This document shows positions 45,747 through 55,001 of a stretch of 64,000 nucleotides of DNA, one piece after another. The DNA comes from Pseudomonas sp. MYb118 (GTDB lineage Bacteria > Pseudomonadota > Gammaproteobacteria > Pseudomonadales > Pseudomonadaceae). Each line of letters begins with the position of its first letter. Positions within the stretch are counted from its first letter, which is position 1. The position numbers and the translations under genes were made by a program. Where the stretch lies: positions 930,001 through 994,000 of the forward strand of contig NZ_JBFRXN010000002.1 in assembly GCF_040947875.1 (NCBI RefSeq), read 5' to 3'. The notes under the pieces were generated by a model. The model searched no databases, was not told where the DNA came from, and saw nothing but the letters and a program-made list of their open reading frames with translations.

Positions 45747-45911
45747 ATGAGCAAAAAGCCATCACGCAATGGCCAAAACAAGGCCAAATCCATCGTCGCC
45801 CAGCCCCTGTTCCGCAGCCGTCAGGAACGAGCCGGCAAGGGCAAAGGCAGCTACCGCCGCGAAGCCTTCCAGTCTGACAACTGGGAGGCTTCTTACTTTC
45901 TGGCGGCCTGA
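45747..45911 (+). CDS. arfA: Alternative ribosome-rescue factor ArfA
   Basis: A 54-aa basic protein. The core PLFRSRQERAGKGKGSYRRE and the end NWEASYF match ArfA, which recruits release factor RF2 to ribosomes stalled on mRNA without a stop codon. GAGAG lies 8 nt before the ATG. In E. coli the arfA mRNA is itself cut before its stop so that the protein is made only when tmRNA fails; here GGCTT (45887) and AAGCC (45917) pair across the last codons and stop, and a smaller GCCT/AGGC pair overlies the TGA. The short length already equals the truncated functional form of E. coli. Confidence 0.9.
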   Translation: MSKKPSRNGQNKAKSIVAQPLFRSRQERAGKGKGSYRREAFQSDNWEASYFLAA

Positions 45912-45973
45912 AAGGCAAGCCAGCGCTCAACATGTTAAGGTCTGCACCTGATTCGTATTCCCTGGACCCGTGC

Positions 45974-47296
45974 ATGCCCTTTTGTATTACTCGTCGTTGG
46001 CATCTGCGCCAATTGATCGCTGCCTCCAGCCTCATTCTGCTTGTCGCCTGCGCGGAAAAACCCACCGCCGCGGACGCCCAACCGCTTCAGACCGTTCCCG
46101 TTTCCCCTGCTCCCGCGGTGATTCCACCCGTGGTACCGACCGGGGAAAACCTCGATATCCAGCCGACGCAGACCTTCGCCGAATGGCAGGCCGGTTTCCG
46201 CAAGGACGCCCTGGCCGCCGGTATTCGCGCTGACCTGTTCGACCGTGCCTTTGCCAATGTCAGCCTGGACACCAGCGTGATCCGCGCCGACCGCAGCCAG
46301 CCGGAGTTTTCCCGTCCGGTGTGGGAATACCTCGACGGCGCCCTGTCGCCGCTGCGCGTGCGTAAAGGCCAGGCGCTGGTCAACCAGTACGCGGACGTCC
46401 TGCAAAGCATCGAACAGCGTTACGGCGTCGATCGTCGCGCCCTGGTCGCGGTGTGGGGCATGGAAAGCAACTTCGGCCAGTTCCAGGGCAGCAAATCGGT
46501 GATCAACTCCCTGGCGACCCTGGCCTACGAAGGCCGGCGCCCGGGCTTTGCCCACGCACAATTGATCGCCGCCCTGCAGATCCTGCAACAAGGCGATATC
46601 GCACCGGAGAAAATGCTCGGCTCCTGGGCCGGTGCCATGGGCCAGACCCAATTCATTCCGACCACCTACAACACCCATGCCGTGGACTTCGACGGTGACG
46701 GTCGCCGCGACATCTGGGGCAGCGCCACCGATGCCCTGGCCTCCACCGCGCATTACCTGCAAAGCTCCGGCTGGCAGAAAGGCCAGCCGTGGGGCTTCGA
46801 GGTGCGGTTGCCGGGCAATTTCAACTACGTATTGGCCGATGGCGCTACGCGCAAGAGCGTCGCCGAATGGCAGCAGCTGGGCGTCCAGCTGCCGAACGGC
46901 GGGCGGGCTCCAGCCGGCTCCGAACAGTTGTCGGCGGCCCTGTTGCTACCGGCGGGCTATCGCGGGCCGGCGTTCCTGGTGCTCGACAACTTCCGTGCGA
47001 TCCTCAAGTACAACAACTCGTCGTCCTATGCCCTGGCCGTGAGCCTGCTGTCCGAGCGCTTCACCGGCGCCGGCCTGATCGACGGCACCTGGCCCAAGGA
47101 TGATCTGCCGCTGAGCCGGACCGAACGGATCGAACTGCAGACTTTACTCAGTGCGCAGAACTATGACGCAGGTGCGGCGGACGGGATCATTGGCGCCAAC
47201 ACGCGCAAGGCGATCCGCAGCGCCCAGCAGTCGTTCGGCTGGCCGGCGGATGGGTATCCGACGCACAAGTTGCTCGAAGGCCTGCGTAACCGCTAA
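45974..47296 (+). CDS. Lytic murein transglycosylase, MltB-type with peptidoglycan-binding domain
   Basis: A 440-aa predicted lipoprotein. The lipobox ILLVACAEKP lies near residue 22. The MltB-type catalytic domain has VAVWGMESNFGQFQGSKSV with the catalytic Glu, then SWAGAMGQTQFIPTTYNTHAVDFDGDG. A C-terminal PG_binding_1 domain follows (ELQTLLSAQNYDAGAADGIIG). It cleaves the glycan strand to leave 1,6-anhydro-MurNAc. ATG 45974 (MPFCITRRW) starts the signal peptide; the ATG at 45932 adds residues without similarity. Confidence 0.93.
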   Translation: MPFCITRRWHLRQLIAASSLILLVACAEKPTAADAQPLQTVPVSPAPAVIPPVVPTGENLDIQPTQTFAEWQAGFRKDALAAGIRADLFDRAFANVSLDTSVIRADRSQPEFSRPVWEYLDGALSPLRVRKGQALVNQYADVLQSIEQRYGVDRRALVAVWGMESNFGQFQGSKSVINSLATLAYEGRRPGFAHAQLIAALQILQQGDIAPEKMLGSWAGAMGQTQFIPTTYNTHAVDFDGDGRRDIWGSATDALASTAHYLQSSGWQKGQPWGFEVRLPGNFNYVLADGATRKSVAEWQQLGVQLPNGGRAPAGSEQLSAALLLPAGYRGPAFLVLDNFRAILKYNNSSSYALAVSLLSERFTGAGLIDGTWPKDDLPLSRTERIELQTLLSAQNYDAGAADGIIGANTRKAIRSAQQSFGWPADGYPTHKLLEGLRNR

Positions 47297-47299
47297 AAG

Positions 47300-47345
47300 C
47301 ATCGCGGGCAAGCCCGCTCCTACAGGAGCGGGCTTGCCCGCGATG
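47300..47345. repeat. Perfect 22-bp REP palindrome
   Basis: CATCGCGGGCAAGCCCGCTC continues to CCT, two bases AC, then the exact inverse. All 22 pairs match. The arms have GGGCAAGCCC rather than GAGCAAGCTC. It starts 4 nt after the transglycosylase stop and lies before the convergent peptidase, so it may serve as a shared 3' end. Confidence 0.9.
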
Positions 47346-47368
47346 ACTGACTGACAGGCGCCGAAGAA

Positions 47369-48319
47369 TCAGCGCCCGACCACCACATCCTGCTCCAACA
47401 CCAACTCCTGCCGCCCCGCATCCAGGCGCACCAGTGCCCCCATCGGCAAGGTCAGGTTCGGATCGCAATGCCCACTGCGCCAGCCGCTCAGCACCGGAAT
47501 GCGCAACGGTTCGAAGGTCTGCTTGAGCAAACGCTCCAGCGCCATCGTGTCGACACCTGCCACATCCCCGCAAATCACCCCGCGCAGCTTGCCGAGCGTG
47601 CCAGCCAGGCGCAGATGGGTCAGCAGCCGGTCAATGCGATACAACGGCTCATTGATATCCTCGATGAACAGGACGATGCCCTCGGCGTCGATTTCATAGG
47701 GCGTGCCCATGGTAGCAGCGATCATCGACAGGTTGCCGCCCAGCAGGCGCCCGTGAGCGACGCCAGGCTCAACGGTGGTCAACGGGTAGGCCACCGGGTG
47801 CGCCAGAGTGCTGCCCGCCCTCACCTGCCCCCTGAGCATGTTGAAAAACGACGCCTCGGTGGGTTTGCGCTTGTCACCCAGCAGGTCGGCATTGAGCAAG
47901 GGACCATGAAAGGTCACGAACCCGGCATAGCGGTTGATCGCCAGATGCAGCGCGGTGATGTCGCTGTAGCCGATGAACGGCTTGGCGTGGTTTTGCAGCA
48001 GCTGGTAGTCGATGCGATCCAGCAGGCGCGGCGTGCCATAACCGCCGCGCAGGCAGATGATGGCATCGACCTCGTCGTCGGCGAACGCCGCGTGCAGGTC
48101 GTGGAGCCGTACGTCGTCGCTACCGGCCAGGTAACCATCCTGTTCGAAAACCCCGGGAAAGATTCGCAGCGCATAACCCCGCGCGCGCATCCAGGCGAGC
48201 GCTTTGTCGGTGTCCAGCGCGGCAGGGCCCGCCGGCGCGATTACGCCGATCACCCCCTGCGCCGGCAAGGCCGGCACGGGCGTGTGCGGAATCAGTGTGT
48301 GGGTCGGTCGAACGGTCAT
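47369..48319 (-). CDS. LD-carboxypeptidase (peptidase S66 family)
   Basis: A 316-aa S66 peptidase that recycles murein tetrapeptides. Motifs are VIAPAGPAALDTDKAL, ICLRGGYGTPRLLDRIDY, KPFIGYSDITALHL with the Ser nucleophile, LFIEDINEPLYRIDRLLTHL with the Glu, and SGHCDPNLTLPMG with the His. The three catalytic residues are therefore all visible. It belongs to the LdcA class by sequence. It stands near other cell-wall genes, but as a separate transcript. Confidence 0.92.
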   Translation of the reverse strand: MTVRPTHTLIPHTPVPALPAQGVIGVIAPAGPAALDTDKALAWMRARGYALRIFPGVFEQDGYLAGSDDVRLHDLHAAFADDEVDAIICLRGGYGTPRLLDRIDYQLLQNHAKPFIGYSDITALHLAINRYAGFVTFHGPLLNADLLGDKRKPTEASFFNMLRGQVRAGSTLAHPVAYPLTTVEPGVAHGRLLGGNLSMIAATMGTPYEIDAEGIVLFIEDINEPLYRIDRLLTHLRLAGTLGKLRGVICGDVAGVDTMALERLLKQTFEPLRIPVLSGWRSGHCDPNLTLPMGALVRLDAGRQELVLEQDVVVGR

Positions 48320-48401
48320 CCATGCATCTCCCTGCGCAAAACATCAGCACACAGTAGTCAGGAACGGGGATAAACAGAAGGGGCAGGCGCGCCAGGCAAA
48401 A

Positions 48402-48438
48402 AAATACCCGCAGGACCGGACAGGCCCTGCGGGTATTT
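48402..48438 (-). terminator. Intrinsic terminator of lipA
   Basis: On the minus strand AAATACCCGCAGG, loop of 11 nt, CCTGCGGGTATTT followed by more T residues. It is 9 nt after the lipA stop and has the classical shape. Confidence 0.9.
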
Positions 48439-48447
48439 GGGGCTGGA

Positions 48448-49470
48448 TCAGGACGACATCAGCTCGGCCTTGACCAGCTTGGCTTGCTCGTCGGCGTGGT
48501 ACGAGGAACGTACCAGAGCGCCGGAAGCGACGTTCTTGAAGCCCATCTTGTAACCTTCCTCGGCGAACCAGGCGAAGGTGTCCGGGTGCACGAAGCGCTG
48601 TACCGGCAAGTGGCTGCGGGACGGTTGCAGGTATTGGCCCAGGGTCAGCATGTCGATGTCATGTTCGCGCATGCGCTTCATCACTTCGATGACTTCCTCG
48701 TCCGTCTCGCCCAGGCCGAGCATCAGGCCGGATTTGGTCGGAATGTGCGGCATCATCTGCTTGAAGCGTTGCAGCAGGGTCAACGACCACTGGTAGTCCG
48801 AACCCGGACGGGCCGCCTTGTACAGGCGTGGCACGGTTTCCAGGTTGTGGTTGAACACATCCGGTGGCTCGGCCGCGGTGATTTGCAGGGCGATATCCAT
48901 GCGGCCACGGTAGTCCGGCACCAGGGTCTCGAGCTGCACGTTCGGCGACAGCTTGCGGATTTCGCGGATGCAGTCGGCAAAGTGCTGGGCACCGCCGTCA
49001 CGCAGGTCGTCGCGGTCCACCGAGGTGATCACCACGTATTTGAGCTTGAGGTCGGCGATGGCGATGGCCAGGCTTTCCGGCTCGTTGACGTCCAGTGGCT
49101 TCGGACGGCCGTGGCCCACGTCGCAGAACGGGCAGCGACGGGTGCAGATGTCACCCATGATCATGAAGGTCGCGGTGCCACCGGAGAAGCACTCGCCCAG
49201 GTTCGGGCAGGACGCTTCTTCGCAGACGCTGTGCAGCTTGTGTTTGCGCAGCAGCGCCTTGATGCGGTCGACTTCCGGGGAAACCGGGATGCGCACGCGG
49301 ATCCAGTCGGGTTTCTTCGGCAGTTCGGTGGTCGGGATGATCTTCACCGGGATGCGTGCAACCTTCTCGGCGCCGCGCAGCTTGACGCCGGCTTCTACCT
49401 TGGCACGCGGGGCCGGACGCTCGGTGACATCCTGCGTCGGGATGATGGTTTGCACTGCATCAGTAGTCAT
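48448..49470 (-). CDS. lipA: Lipoyl synthase LipA
   Basis: A 340-aa radical SAM enzyme that inserts two sulfurs into octanoyl groups on lipoyl domains. The auxiliary cluster cysteines are in [13 protein letters not shown] and the radical SAM motif is [13 protein letters not shown]. The terminal Ser for the auxiliary cluster lies in [11 protein letters not shown]-terminal ~45 residues are variable. lipB is 1 bp upstream on the same strand, so both steps of lipoate synthesis are in one operon. Confidence 0.96.
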   Translation of the reverse strand: MTTDAVQTIIPTQDVTERPAPRAKVEAGVKLRGAEKVARIPVKIIPTTELPKKPDWIRVRIPVSPEVDRIKALLRKHKLHSVCEEASCPNLGECFSGGTATFMIMGDICTRRCPFCDVGHGRPKPLDVNEPESLAIAIADLKLKYVVITSVDRDDLRDGGAQHFADCIREIRKLSPNVQLETLVPDYRGRMDIALQITAAEPPDVFNHNLETVPRLYKAARPGSDYQWSLTLLQRFKQMMPHIPTKSGLMLGLGETDEEVIEVMKRMREHDIDMLTLGQYLQPSRSHLPVQRFVHPDTFAWFAEEGYKMGFKNVASGALVRSSYHADEQAKLVKAELMSS

Positions 49471-49471
49471 A

Positions 49472-50119
49472 TCAGTCGATTCCGCCCGTTAGGGTCGTCT
49501 GCTCAGCATAGTCGAGGTGTTTGACGAGCTGCGCACGCAGCCGGGCACTTACCTCGGCAAATTCAATCGTTCCTGCGTGGTCGCGCAGCTGGGTCATCGC
49601 CAGCCCGGCGTAGCCGCAGGGATTAATCCGTCGAAACGGTTCCAGGTTCATGTCCACATTCAGGGCCAGGCCATGAAAGGAACAGCCGTGGCGAATCCGC
49701 AGTCCCAGGGAGGCGATCTTCGCACCGTCGACGTAGACACCCGGCGCATCCGGCTTGGCTGCGGCACTAACGCCGTAGCTGGCCAGCAACTCGATCAGGC
49801 AATTCTCCATGCGCGTGACCAGCTCGCGTACGCCGAAACCCAGCTTGCGTACATCGAGCAACAGATAGGCCACCAACTGGCCAGGACCGTGATAAGTCAC
49901 CTGGCCACCACGATCGACCTGCACCACCGGGATGTCTCCGGGCAGCAGCAGGTGCTCGGCCTTGCCGGCCTGCCCCTGGGTGAACACTGGCGGGTGCTCC
50001 ACCAGCCAGATTTCGTCGGCGGCATCACTGCCACGTTCGTTGGTAAAGCGTTGCATGGCGTGCCAGACCGGCTCGTAAGCCATCTGGCCGAGCTCGCGAA
50101 AGCCCAGCGTGTCAGACAT
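49472..50119 (-). CDS. lipB: Octanoyltransferase LipB
   Basis: A 215-aa enzyme that moves octanoate from acyl carrier protein onto lipoyl domains. Motifs are [34 protein letters not shown] with the conserved His, [19 protein letters not shown] with the catalytic Lys, and [17 protein letters not shown] with the Cys. The ATG at 50119 overlaps the ybeD stop as TGATG; a GTG 3 nt earlier is possible. Confidence 0.95.
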   Translation of the reverse strand: MSDTLGFRELGQMAYEPVWHAMQRFTNERGSDAADEIWLVEHPPVFTQGQAGKAEHLLLPGDIPVVQVDRGGQVTYHGPGQLVAYLLLDVRKLGFGVRELVTRMENCLIELLASYGVSAAAKPDAPGVYVDGAKIASLGLRIRHGCSFHGLALNVDMNLEPFRRINPCGYAGLAMTQLRDHAGTIEFAEVSARLRAQLVKHLDYAEQTTLTGGID

Positions 50120-50394
50120 CACAGCACCATGTGCACGAAGCCGGTGGCCCGAAGTTCGCTGTTGATGTTGTACAGCTGGTCCTGGTCGGTGGCGACGATG
50201 TGCAACTGGATGGTGGTGTACTTGCCGTTGCTGCTCTGACGCTCGTCCACACGCTGATCATTGATCTTGGCGTGCTTCCTGACGATGTCGATGATCTTGT
50301 CCTTGTTGCCCACACCCGTGTCGCTGATCACCTTGACAGGGTAATCGACCTGGGGAAATTCGATCTTTGGCGCCTTTACTTCGGTATCGCTCAT
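50119..50394 (-). CDS. ybeD: DUF493 protein YbeD
   Basis: A 91-aa ACT-like fold protein: [42 protein letters not shown] and TGFVHMVL. It is encoded just upstream of lipB in many gammaproteobacteria, with a regulatory role proposed but not proven. Its stop overlaps the start of lipB. Confidence 0.92.
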   Translation of the reverse strand: MSDTEVKAPKIEFPQVDYPVKVISDTGVGNKDKIIDIVRKHAKINDQRVDERQSSNGKYTTIQLHIVATDQDQLYNINSELRATGFVHMVL

Positions 50395-50429
50395 GGCGTA
50401 ACGGCCTCGTAAGCCGTGCCAACGAACAC

Positions 50430-50457
50430 GGCCCCGCTCCGGGTGGGGAGCGAGGCC
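50430..50457 (-). other. GC-rich stem-loop between dacA and ybeD
   Basis: GGCC-C-CGCTCC and GGAGCG-A-GGCC form a stem with one mismatch and loop GGGTGG. On the minus strand it follows dacA by about 20 nt, so it may partly end the dacA transcript; no T-run is present. Confidence 0.5.
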
Positions 50458-50475
50458 ATGCAGGTCAACACTGAA

Positions 50476-51633
50476 TCAGTTGAACAAGCCGTAGAAGAAT
50501 AGACGGATGCTATCCCACATGCGGCGGAAGATACCACCCTCTTCGACGCCGTCCAGGGCGATCAGGTCGGCGCTGTGCACCACTTTGTCGTCCAGTTTGA
50601 CTTCGACTTTACCGATCACGTCGCCCTTGGCGATCGGCGCGACCAGTTGCGGGTTCATGGTCATGCTGGCGGCGAGCTTTTTCAGCTGGCCTTTCGGCAG
50701 GGTCATGGTCAGGTCTTCGGCCAGGCCGGCCTTGACCTGGTTGGTCGCACCCTTCCACACCGGCGCCTGGGCCAGTTCAGTACCCTTCTGGTAGAAGGTC
50801 TGGGTTTCGAAGAAACGGAAACCATAGGTCAGCAGCTTCTGGGTTTCAGCAGCACGGGCCACTTCGCTGTTGGTGCCGAACACCACGGCGATCAGGCGCA
50901 TGCCATCACGGACAGCCGAGGACACCATGCAGTAGCCGGCTTCTTCGGTGTGACCGGTTTTCAGACCGTCGACGGTCTTGTCGCGCCACAGCAGCAGGTT
51001 GCGGTTAGGCTGCTTGATGCCGTTCCAGAAGAACTCTTTCTGCGAGTAGATCGCGTAGTGAGCCGGGTCTTCGTGGATGATCGCGCGAGCCAGCACGGCC
51101 ATGTCGTGAGCCGACGAGTAATGCTCAGGGTTCGGCAGGCCGGTCGGGTTCATGAAGTGGCTGTTGGTCATGCCCAGGTCGGCCACGGTTTTGTTCATCA
51201 TGTCGGCGAAGGCGTCTTCGCTGCCGGCGATGTGCTCGGAGAGCGCGACGCTGGCGTCGTTACCCGACTGGATGATGATGCCGTGCAGCAGGTCGCTGAC
51301 GGTCACCTGCGAGCCGACCTTGATGAACATCCGCGAACCGCCGGTACGCCAGGCGTTCTCGCTGACGGTCACCGGATCGTTCTCGCCGATCTGGCCGCGA
51401 CGGATTTCCAGGGTCGCGATGTACGCGGTCATCAGCTTGGTCAGGCTGGCCGGCGGCAGACGCTGGTCACCATTGTTCTCGACCAGCACGTTGCCGCTGC
51501 TGGCGTCCATGAGCACGTAGGCTTTGGCGGCCAGTTGTGGCGGCGACGGCATCATCTCGACCGCGAAGGCGGCGGGCGAAAGCAGCAGCGGGACTAGAAG
51601 GCACAGGCGTTTGGCAAAGGTGGTGATGTTCAT
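50476..51633 (-). CDS. dacA: D-alanyl-D-alanine carboxypeptidase (PBP5/6 type)
   Basis: A 385-aa low-mass penicillin-binding protein that trims the terminal D-Ala. A signal peptide ends at FAVEMMPSPPQ, the catalytic motifs are PPASLTKLMTAY (SxxK), IIQSGNDASVALSEH (SxN) and DGLKTGHTEEAGYCMV (KTG). The C-terminus has the PBP5 C-terminal domain and an amphipathic membrane anchor IRLFFYGLFN. In P. aeruginosa the same locus is called dacC. It lies in the block with rlpA, sltB-like, rodA and mrdA. Confidence 0.94.
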   Translation of the reverse strand: MNITTFAKRLCLLVPLLLSPAAFAVEMMPSPPQLAAKAYVLMDASSGNVLVENNGDQRLPPASLTKLMTAYIATLEIRRGQIGENDPVTVSENAWRTGGSRMFIKVGSQVTVSDLLHGIIIQSGNDASVALSEHIAGSEDAFADMMNKTVADLGMTNSHFMNPTGLPNPEHYSSAHDMAVLARAIIHEDPAHYAIYSQKEFFWNGIKQPNRNLLLWRDKTVDGLKTGHTEEAGYCMVSSAVRDGMRLIAVVFGTNSEVARAAETQKLLTYGFRFFETQTFYQKGTELAQAPVWKGATNQVKAGLAEDLTMTLPKGQLKKLAASMTMNPQLVAPIAKGDVIGKVEVKLDDKVVHSADLIALDGVEEGGIFRRMWDSIRLFFYGLFN

Positions 51634-51814
51634 CCGTCTCTCGAAATCGCTAATGGAAACTGCCCCAAGGGCAAAACTATTCAGACAACCCTGGGGTCAT
51701 CGCGTATTCAGTCGTTCACTCAAGTAACCCTTGCCGGGCTTTTGTTCTTCAACGAGCCAACAACCTGGTTCATCCCCCAAAACCGCAAGTGAACCGTCAT
51801 TCAAGTACTGCGTC

Positions 51815-52828
51815 TTACTCGGCGGTGACCACGCTCGGCGAACCGAGATTGGCCAGTCGCACACTGTTCTGCACCTGCTGGATTTCACCCGGCGAACCGA
51901 TCGGCCCCAGGCGCACCCGATGCAGTGTCTGCTGGTTGCGCACGATCGAGCTGATGAACACCGGAGCGCTCACCATCCCGCTGAGCTTCGACCTCAGCAG
52001 TTCTGCAGCGTCCGGGTTGGCGAACGCGCCCACCTGCAGATACTGGCCAGACGCTGGTGCAGAAGCGTTTTTTTTTGCATCTATCTGTACCGGCACGACG
52101 GCCGCGGCGTGTTGCTGCGGCGGTGGTGTCCATTGCTCGACAGTGCCGGCCGACGCGGTAATCGCCGGCGCATTGTTTTGTGCGACCTGCGGCTCGTTGA
52201 GCATCAGCGGCGCCGGGCGCCCTCTCTGTGCCCACCAGGCCTGTGGATCAATACCTTCGACCTTGACCCGTGCCGTGCCGGTTTCGGCGTAGCCGAGTTT
52301 CTTCGCGGCCGCGTAGGACAAGTCGATGATGCGATCCGAGTAGAACGGCCCACGGTCGTTGACCCGCAGGATCACGGTCTTGTTGTTGTCCAGGTTGGTC
52401 ACGCGAACGTAACTGGGCAGTGGCAGAGTCTTGTGGGCGGCACTCATGCCATACAGGTCATAGACCTCGCCATTGGCGGTGTTCTGGCCGTGGAACTTGG
52501 TGCCATACCACGATGCCGTGCCCGAGGCGACGTAAGACTTGGATTCCTGGATCGGGAAATAGGTCTTGCCCAGCACCGTATACGGGTTGGCCTTGTAGGG
52601 GCCGGTGTGCAGGGTCGGCGTGGCGTCCGGAATGCGCGAGACATCGACGTCCCACCAGGGCGCGCCATCCTTGTGGGCGCGGTTGATGTCCAGCCCCGGC
52701 GCCGAACGCACGGCGGTGGAGGAAGACTTCTGCGAGGGCGCACGGCTGGTCGAACAACTGGCGACCAGCACCGCCAAGGTGGCGAATGCCATCAGCTTCA
52801 GGGGTTTATTCATAGGCAATGCCCGCAT
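51815..52828 (-). CDS. rlpA: Septal ring lytic transglycosylase RlpA
   Basis: A 337-aa lipoprotein with lipobox VLVASCSTSR. The double-psi beta-barrel domain has SYVASGTASWYGTKFHGQ, NGEVYDLYGMSAAHKTLPLP and LRVNDRGPFYSDRIIDLSYAAA with the catalytic Asp. A C-terminal SPOR domain (YLQVGAFANPDAAELLRSKL) binds denuded glycan. It cuts naked glycan strands at the septum and helps daughter-cell separation. Start choice: ATG 52828 overlaps the upstream stop by one base; ATG 52813 is an alternative and gives a more usual lipoprotein start (MNKPLKLMAF). Confidence 0.94.
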   Translation of the reverse strand: MRALPMNKPLKLMAFATLAVLVASCSTSRAPSQKSSSTAVRSAPGLDINRAHKDGAPWWDVDVSRIPDATPTLHTGPYKANPYTVLGKTYFPIQESKSYVASGTASWYGTKFHGQNTANGEVYDLYGMSAAHKTLPLPSYVRVTNLDNNKTVILRVNDRGPFYSDRIIDLSYAAAKKLGYAETGTARVKVEGIDPQAWWAQRGRPAPLMLNEPQVAQNNAPAITASAGTVEQWTPPPQQHAAAVVPVQIDAKKNASAPASGQYLQVGAFANPDAAELLRSKLSGMVSAPVFISSIVRNQQTLHRVRLGPIGSPGEIQQVQNSVRLANLGSPSVVTAE

Positions 52829-53838
52829 TACTTGACGCCCCGTGCTTGGACCAGCTGTTCAGACAGTTGATGTACGGCCATGGCGTACATCACGCTGCGG
52901 TTATAACGCGTGATCGCGTAAAAATTCTTCAGGCCCATCCAGTATTCAGGGCCATTGTCACCTTCCAGGCGGAATGCCGTGACCGGCATATCATCGCGCA
53001 GCGCATCATGACTTGACCACCCCAGGGCTCGCAACTCCCCGACGGTTTTCGTCGGCTCGATGCCGGTGGTCAAACCTTGGTCGACCTGCTCGCCTCGTAC
53101 ATCCGCGCGGCTGACCACCGGTTCGCCGGCGACCCAGCCGTGGCGCTTGAAATAACTGGCGACACTGCCGATGGCGTCGTCCGGGTTGGTCCAGATGTTG
53201 ATGTGGCCGTCACCGTCGAAATCCACCGCATAGGCGCGAAAACTGCTCGGCATGAACTGCGGCAAGCCCATTGCCCCGGCGTAGGAACCCTTGAGGGTCA
53301 AAGGGTCGACCTGCTCTTCCCGGGCCAGCAACAGGAACTCACGCAATTCCTTGCGGAAGAATTCGGCACGAGGAGGATAGTCGAAACCCAGGGTAGACAG
53401 GGCATCAATGACGCGGAAATTGCCGGTATTACGGCCGAAAAAGGTCTCAACGCCGATGATCGAGACAATCACCTGGGCGGGAACGCCATATTCCTGCTCG
53501 GCACGGGCCAGGACGGCTTCGTGCTGCCGCCAGAAATCCACACCGCGGGCGATGCGCGCATCGGTGATGAACATCGGGCGGTATTCGTTCCACTGTTTGA
53601 CGCGCTCAGCGGGTTTGGAAATGGCGTCGAGAATCGACTGTTTACGCTCGGCTTCGCGGAACACGCCCATCAGCTGCTCACCGGCAAAACCGTAGTCGCG
53701 GGTCATTTCACCGACGAACTCGGCCACCTGGGGGGTGCCTTCGTAGTCGCCGGCCAACGCATCCTGCGCCGAGCCAAGGATGCCCACCAGACCGACCCAT
53801 GACGCACATCGAGCCGCCCAGCCATGCACTGCTTGCAT
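52828..53838 (-). CDS. mltB: Lytic murein transglycosylase B (SltB/MltB)
   Basis: A 336-aa periplasmic transglycosylase with the catalytic Glu in VSIIGVETFFGRNTGNF, followed by LKGSYAGAMGLPQFMPSSFR and YAVDFDGDGHINIW. The signal peptide ends near AQDALAG; there is no lipobox, so it is the soluble SltB1-like form. ATG 53838 is chosen because the signal peptide begins there; the longer frame adds 12 residues. It lies between rodA and rlpA. Confidence 0.92.
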   Translation of the reverse strand: MQAVHGWAARCASWVGLVGILGSAQDALAGDYEGTPQVAEFVGEMTRDYGFAGEQLMGVFREAERKQSILDAISKPAERVKQWNEYRPMFITDARIARGVDFWRQHEAVLARAEQEYGVPAQVIVSIIGVETFFGRNTGNFRVIDALSTLGFDYPPRAEFFRKELREFLLLAREEQVDPLTLKGSYAGAMGLPQFMPSSFRAYAVDFDGDGHINIWTNPDDAIGSVASYFKRHGWVAGEPVVSRADVRGEQVDQGLTTGIEPTKTVGELRALGWSSHDALRDDMPVTAFRLEGDNGPEYWMGLKNFYAITRYNRSVMYAMAVHQLSEQLVQARGVK

Positions 53839-53855
53839 TGAACTCTTCACCTTAT

Positions 53856-55001
53856 TCAAACCTGTGCGATCCACTTGCGATGGGTATGGATCGACATCAA
53901 AACCCCAAACGCTGACAGCAGCGTGACCAGCGAAGTTCCTCCGTAGCTAATGAACGGCAACGGCACCCCCACGACCGGCAACAGCCCACTGACCATACCG
54001 ATGTTGACGAAAACGTAAACAAAAAAGGTCATGGTCAGGGCGCCCGCCAGCAACTTGCCGAACAGCGTCTGCGCCTGGGCGGTAATCACCAGACCGCGGC
54101 CGATCAGCAGCAGATAAATCAGCAGCAGCGCACAGATGCCGACCAAACCGAACTCTTCACCCAGTACCGCGATAATGAAGTCGGTGTGGCTTTCCGGGAG
54201 GAAGTCCAGGTGCGACTGGGTGCCGAGCAGCCAGCCCTTGCCAAATACGCCGCCGGAGCCGATGGCGGCCTTGGACTGAATGATGTTCCAGCCGGTGCCC
54301 AGCGGATCGCTTTCCGGATCGAGGAAGGTCAGTACACGCTGCTTCTGGTAGTCGTGCATGACGAAAAACCACATGGCGATCGCCACCGGCACGGTCGCGG
54401 CCAGCACACTGAGAATCCAGCGCCAGCGCAGCCCGCCCATGAACAGCACGAAGGCCCCGCCGGCGAGAATCAGCAGCGATGTACCGAGGTCCGGCTGGCG
54501 CACGATCAGAATGAACGGCACGCCGATCAGCATCAGGCTGACCCCGACGTGCTTGAGCTGCGGTGGCAGGGTGCGCTTGGACAAATACCAGGCAATGGTC
54601 GCCGGCATGAGGATTTTCATGAATTCGGACGGCTGGAAGCGGATCACCCCGGGGATGTTGATCCAGCGGGTCGCACCCATGGCGTTGTGCCCCATGATGT
54701 CCACCACCAGCAACAGCATCACGCCGGCTACGTAGCCCAGCGGCACCCAGCGCGCCATGAAACGCGGCTCGAACTGGGCGATGATGATCATCGACGTCAG
54801 GCCGATGCCGAACGAGGTGGCCTGCTTGGCCAGCAGGTCCCAGCTCTTGCCGCTGGCCGAATACAGCACGAACAGGCTGCCGGCCGCCAGGGTCAGCAAC
54901 AGGATCAGCAACGGGCCGTCGATGTGCATGCGTTGCAACAGCGTCGCACGGCGACGCATCACATCCTCGCTGGAGAGGATGCGATCGAAATTACTCTTCA
55001 C
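53856..55001 (-). CDS. rodA: Rod-shape peptidoglycan polymerase RodA
   Basis: A 381-aa SEDS-family glycosyltransferase with ten membrane helices. Motifs are GATRWINIPGVIRFQPSEFMK (conserved loop), IVRQPDLGTSLLIL and VGVPLPFISYGGTSLV. With PBP2 it makes the elongation wall. I chose GTG 55001 because GGAGG lies 9 nt upstream and the frame overlaps the mrdA stop by 11 nt; ATG 54959 would give 367 aa. Confidence 0.94.
   Translation of the reverse strand: MKSNFDRILSSEDVMRRRATLLQRMHIDGPLLILLLTLAAGSLFVLYSASGKSWDLLAKQATSFGIGLTSMIIIAQFEPRFMARWVPLGYVAGVMLLLVVDIMGHNAMGATRWINIPGVIRFQPSEFMKILMPATIAWYLSKRTLPPQLKHVGVSLMLIGVPFILIVRQPDLGTSLLILAGGAFVLFMGGLRWRWILSVLAATVPVAIAMWFFVMHDYQKQRVLTFLDPESDPLGTGWNIIQSKAAIGSGGVFGKGWLLGTQSHLDFLPESHTDFIIAVLGEEFGLVGICALLLIYLLLIGRGLVITAQAQTLFGKLLAGALTMTFFVYVFVNIGMVSGLLPVVGVPLPFISYGGTSLVTLLSAFGVLMSIHTHRKWIAQV

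Noticed and set aside
51697..51888. 63-codon frame between dacA and rlpA on the minus strand
   Set aside because: It overlaps the end of rlpA in another frame and has no good SD; only ~35 codons lie outside rlpA.
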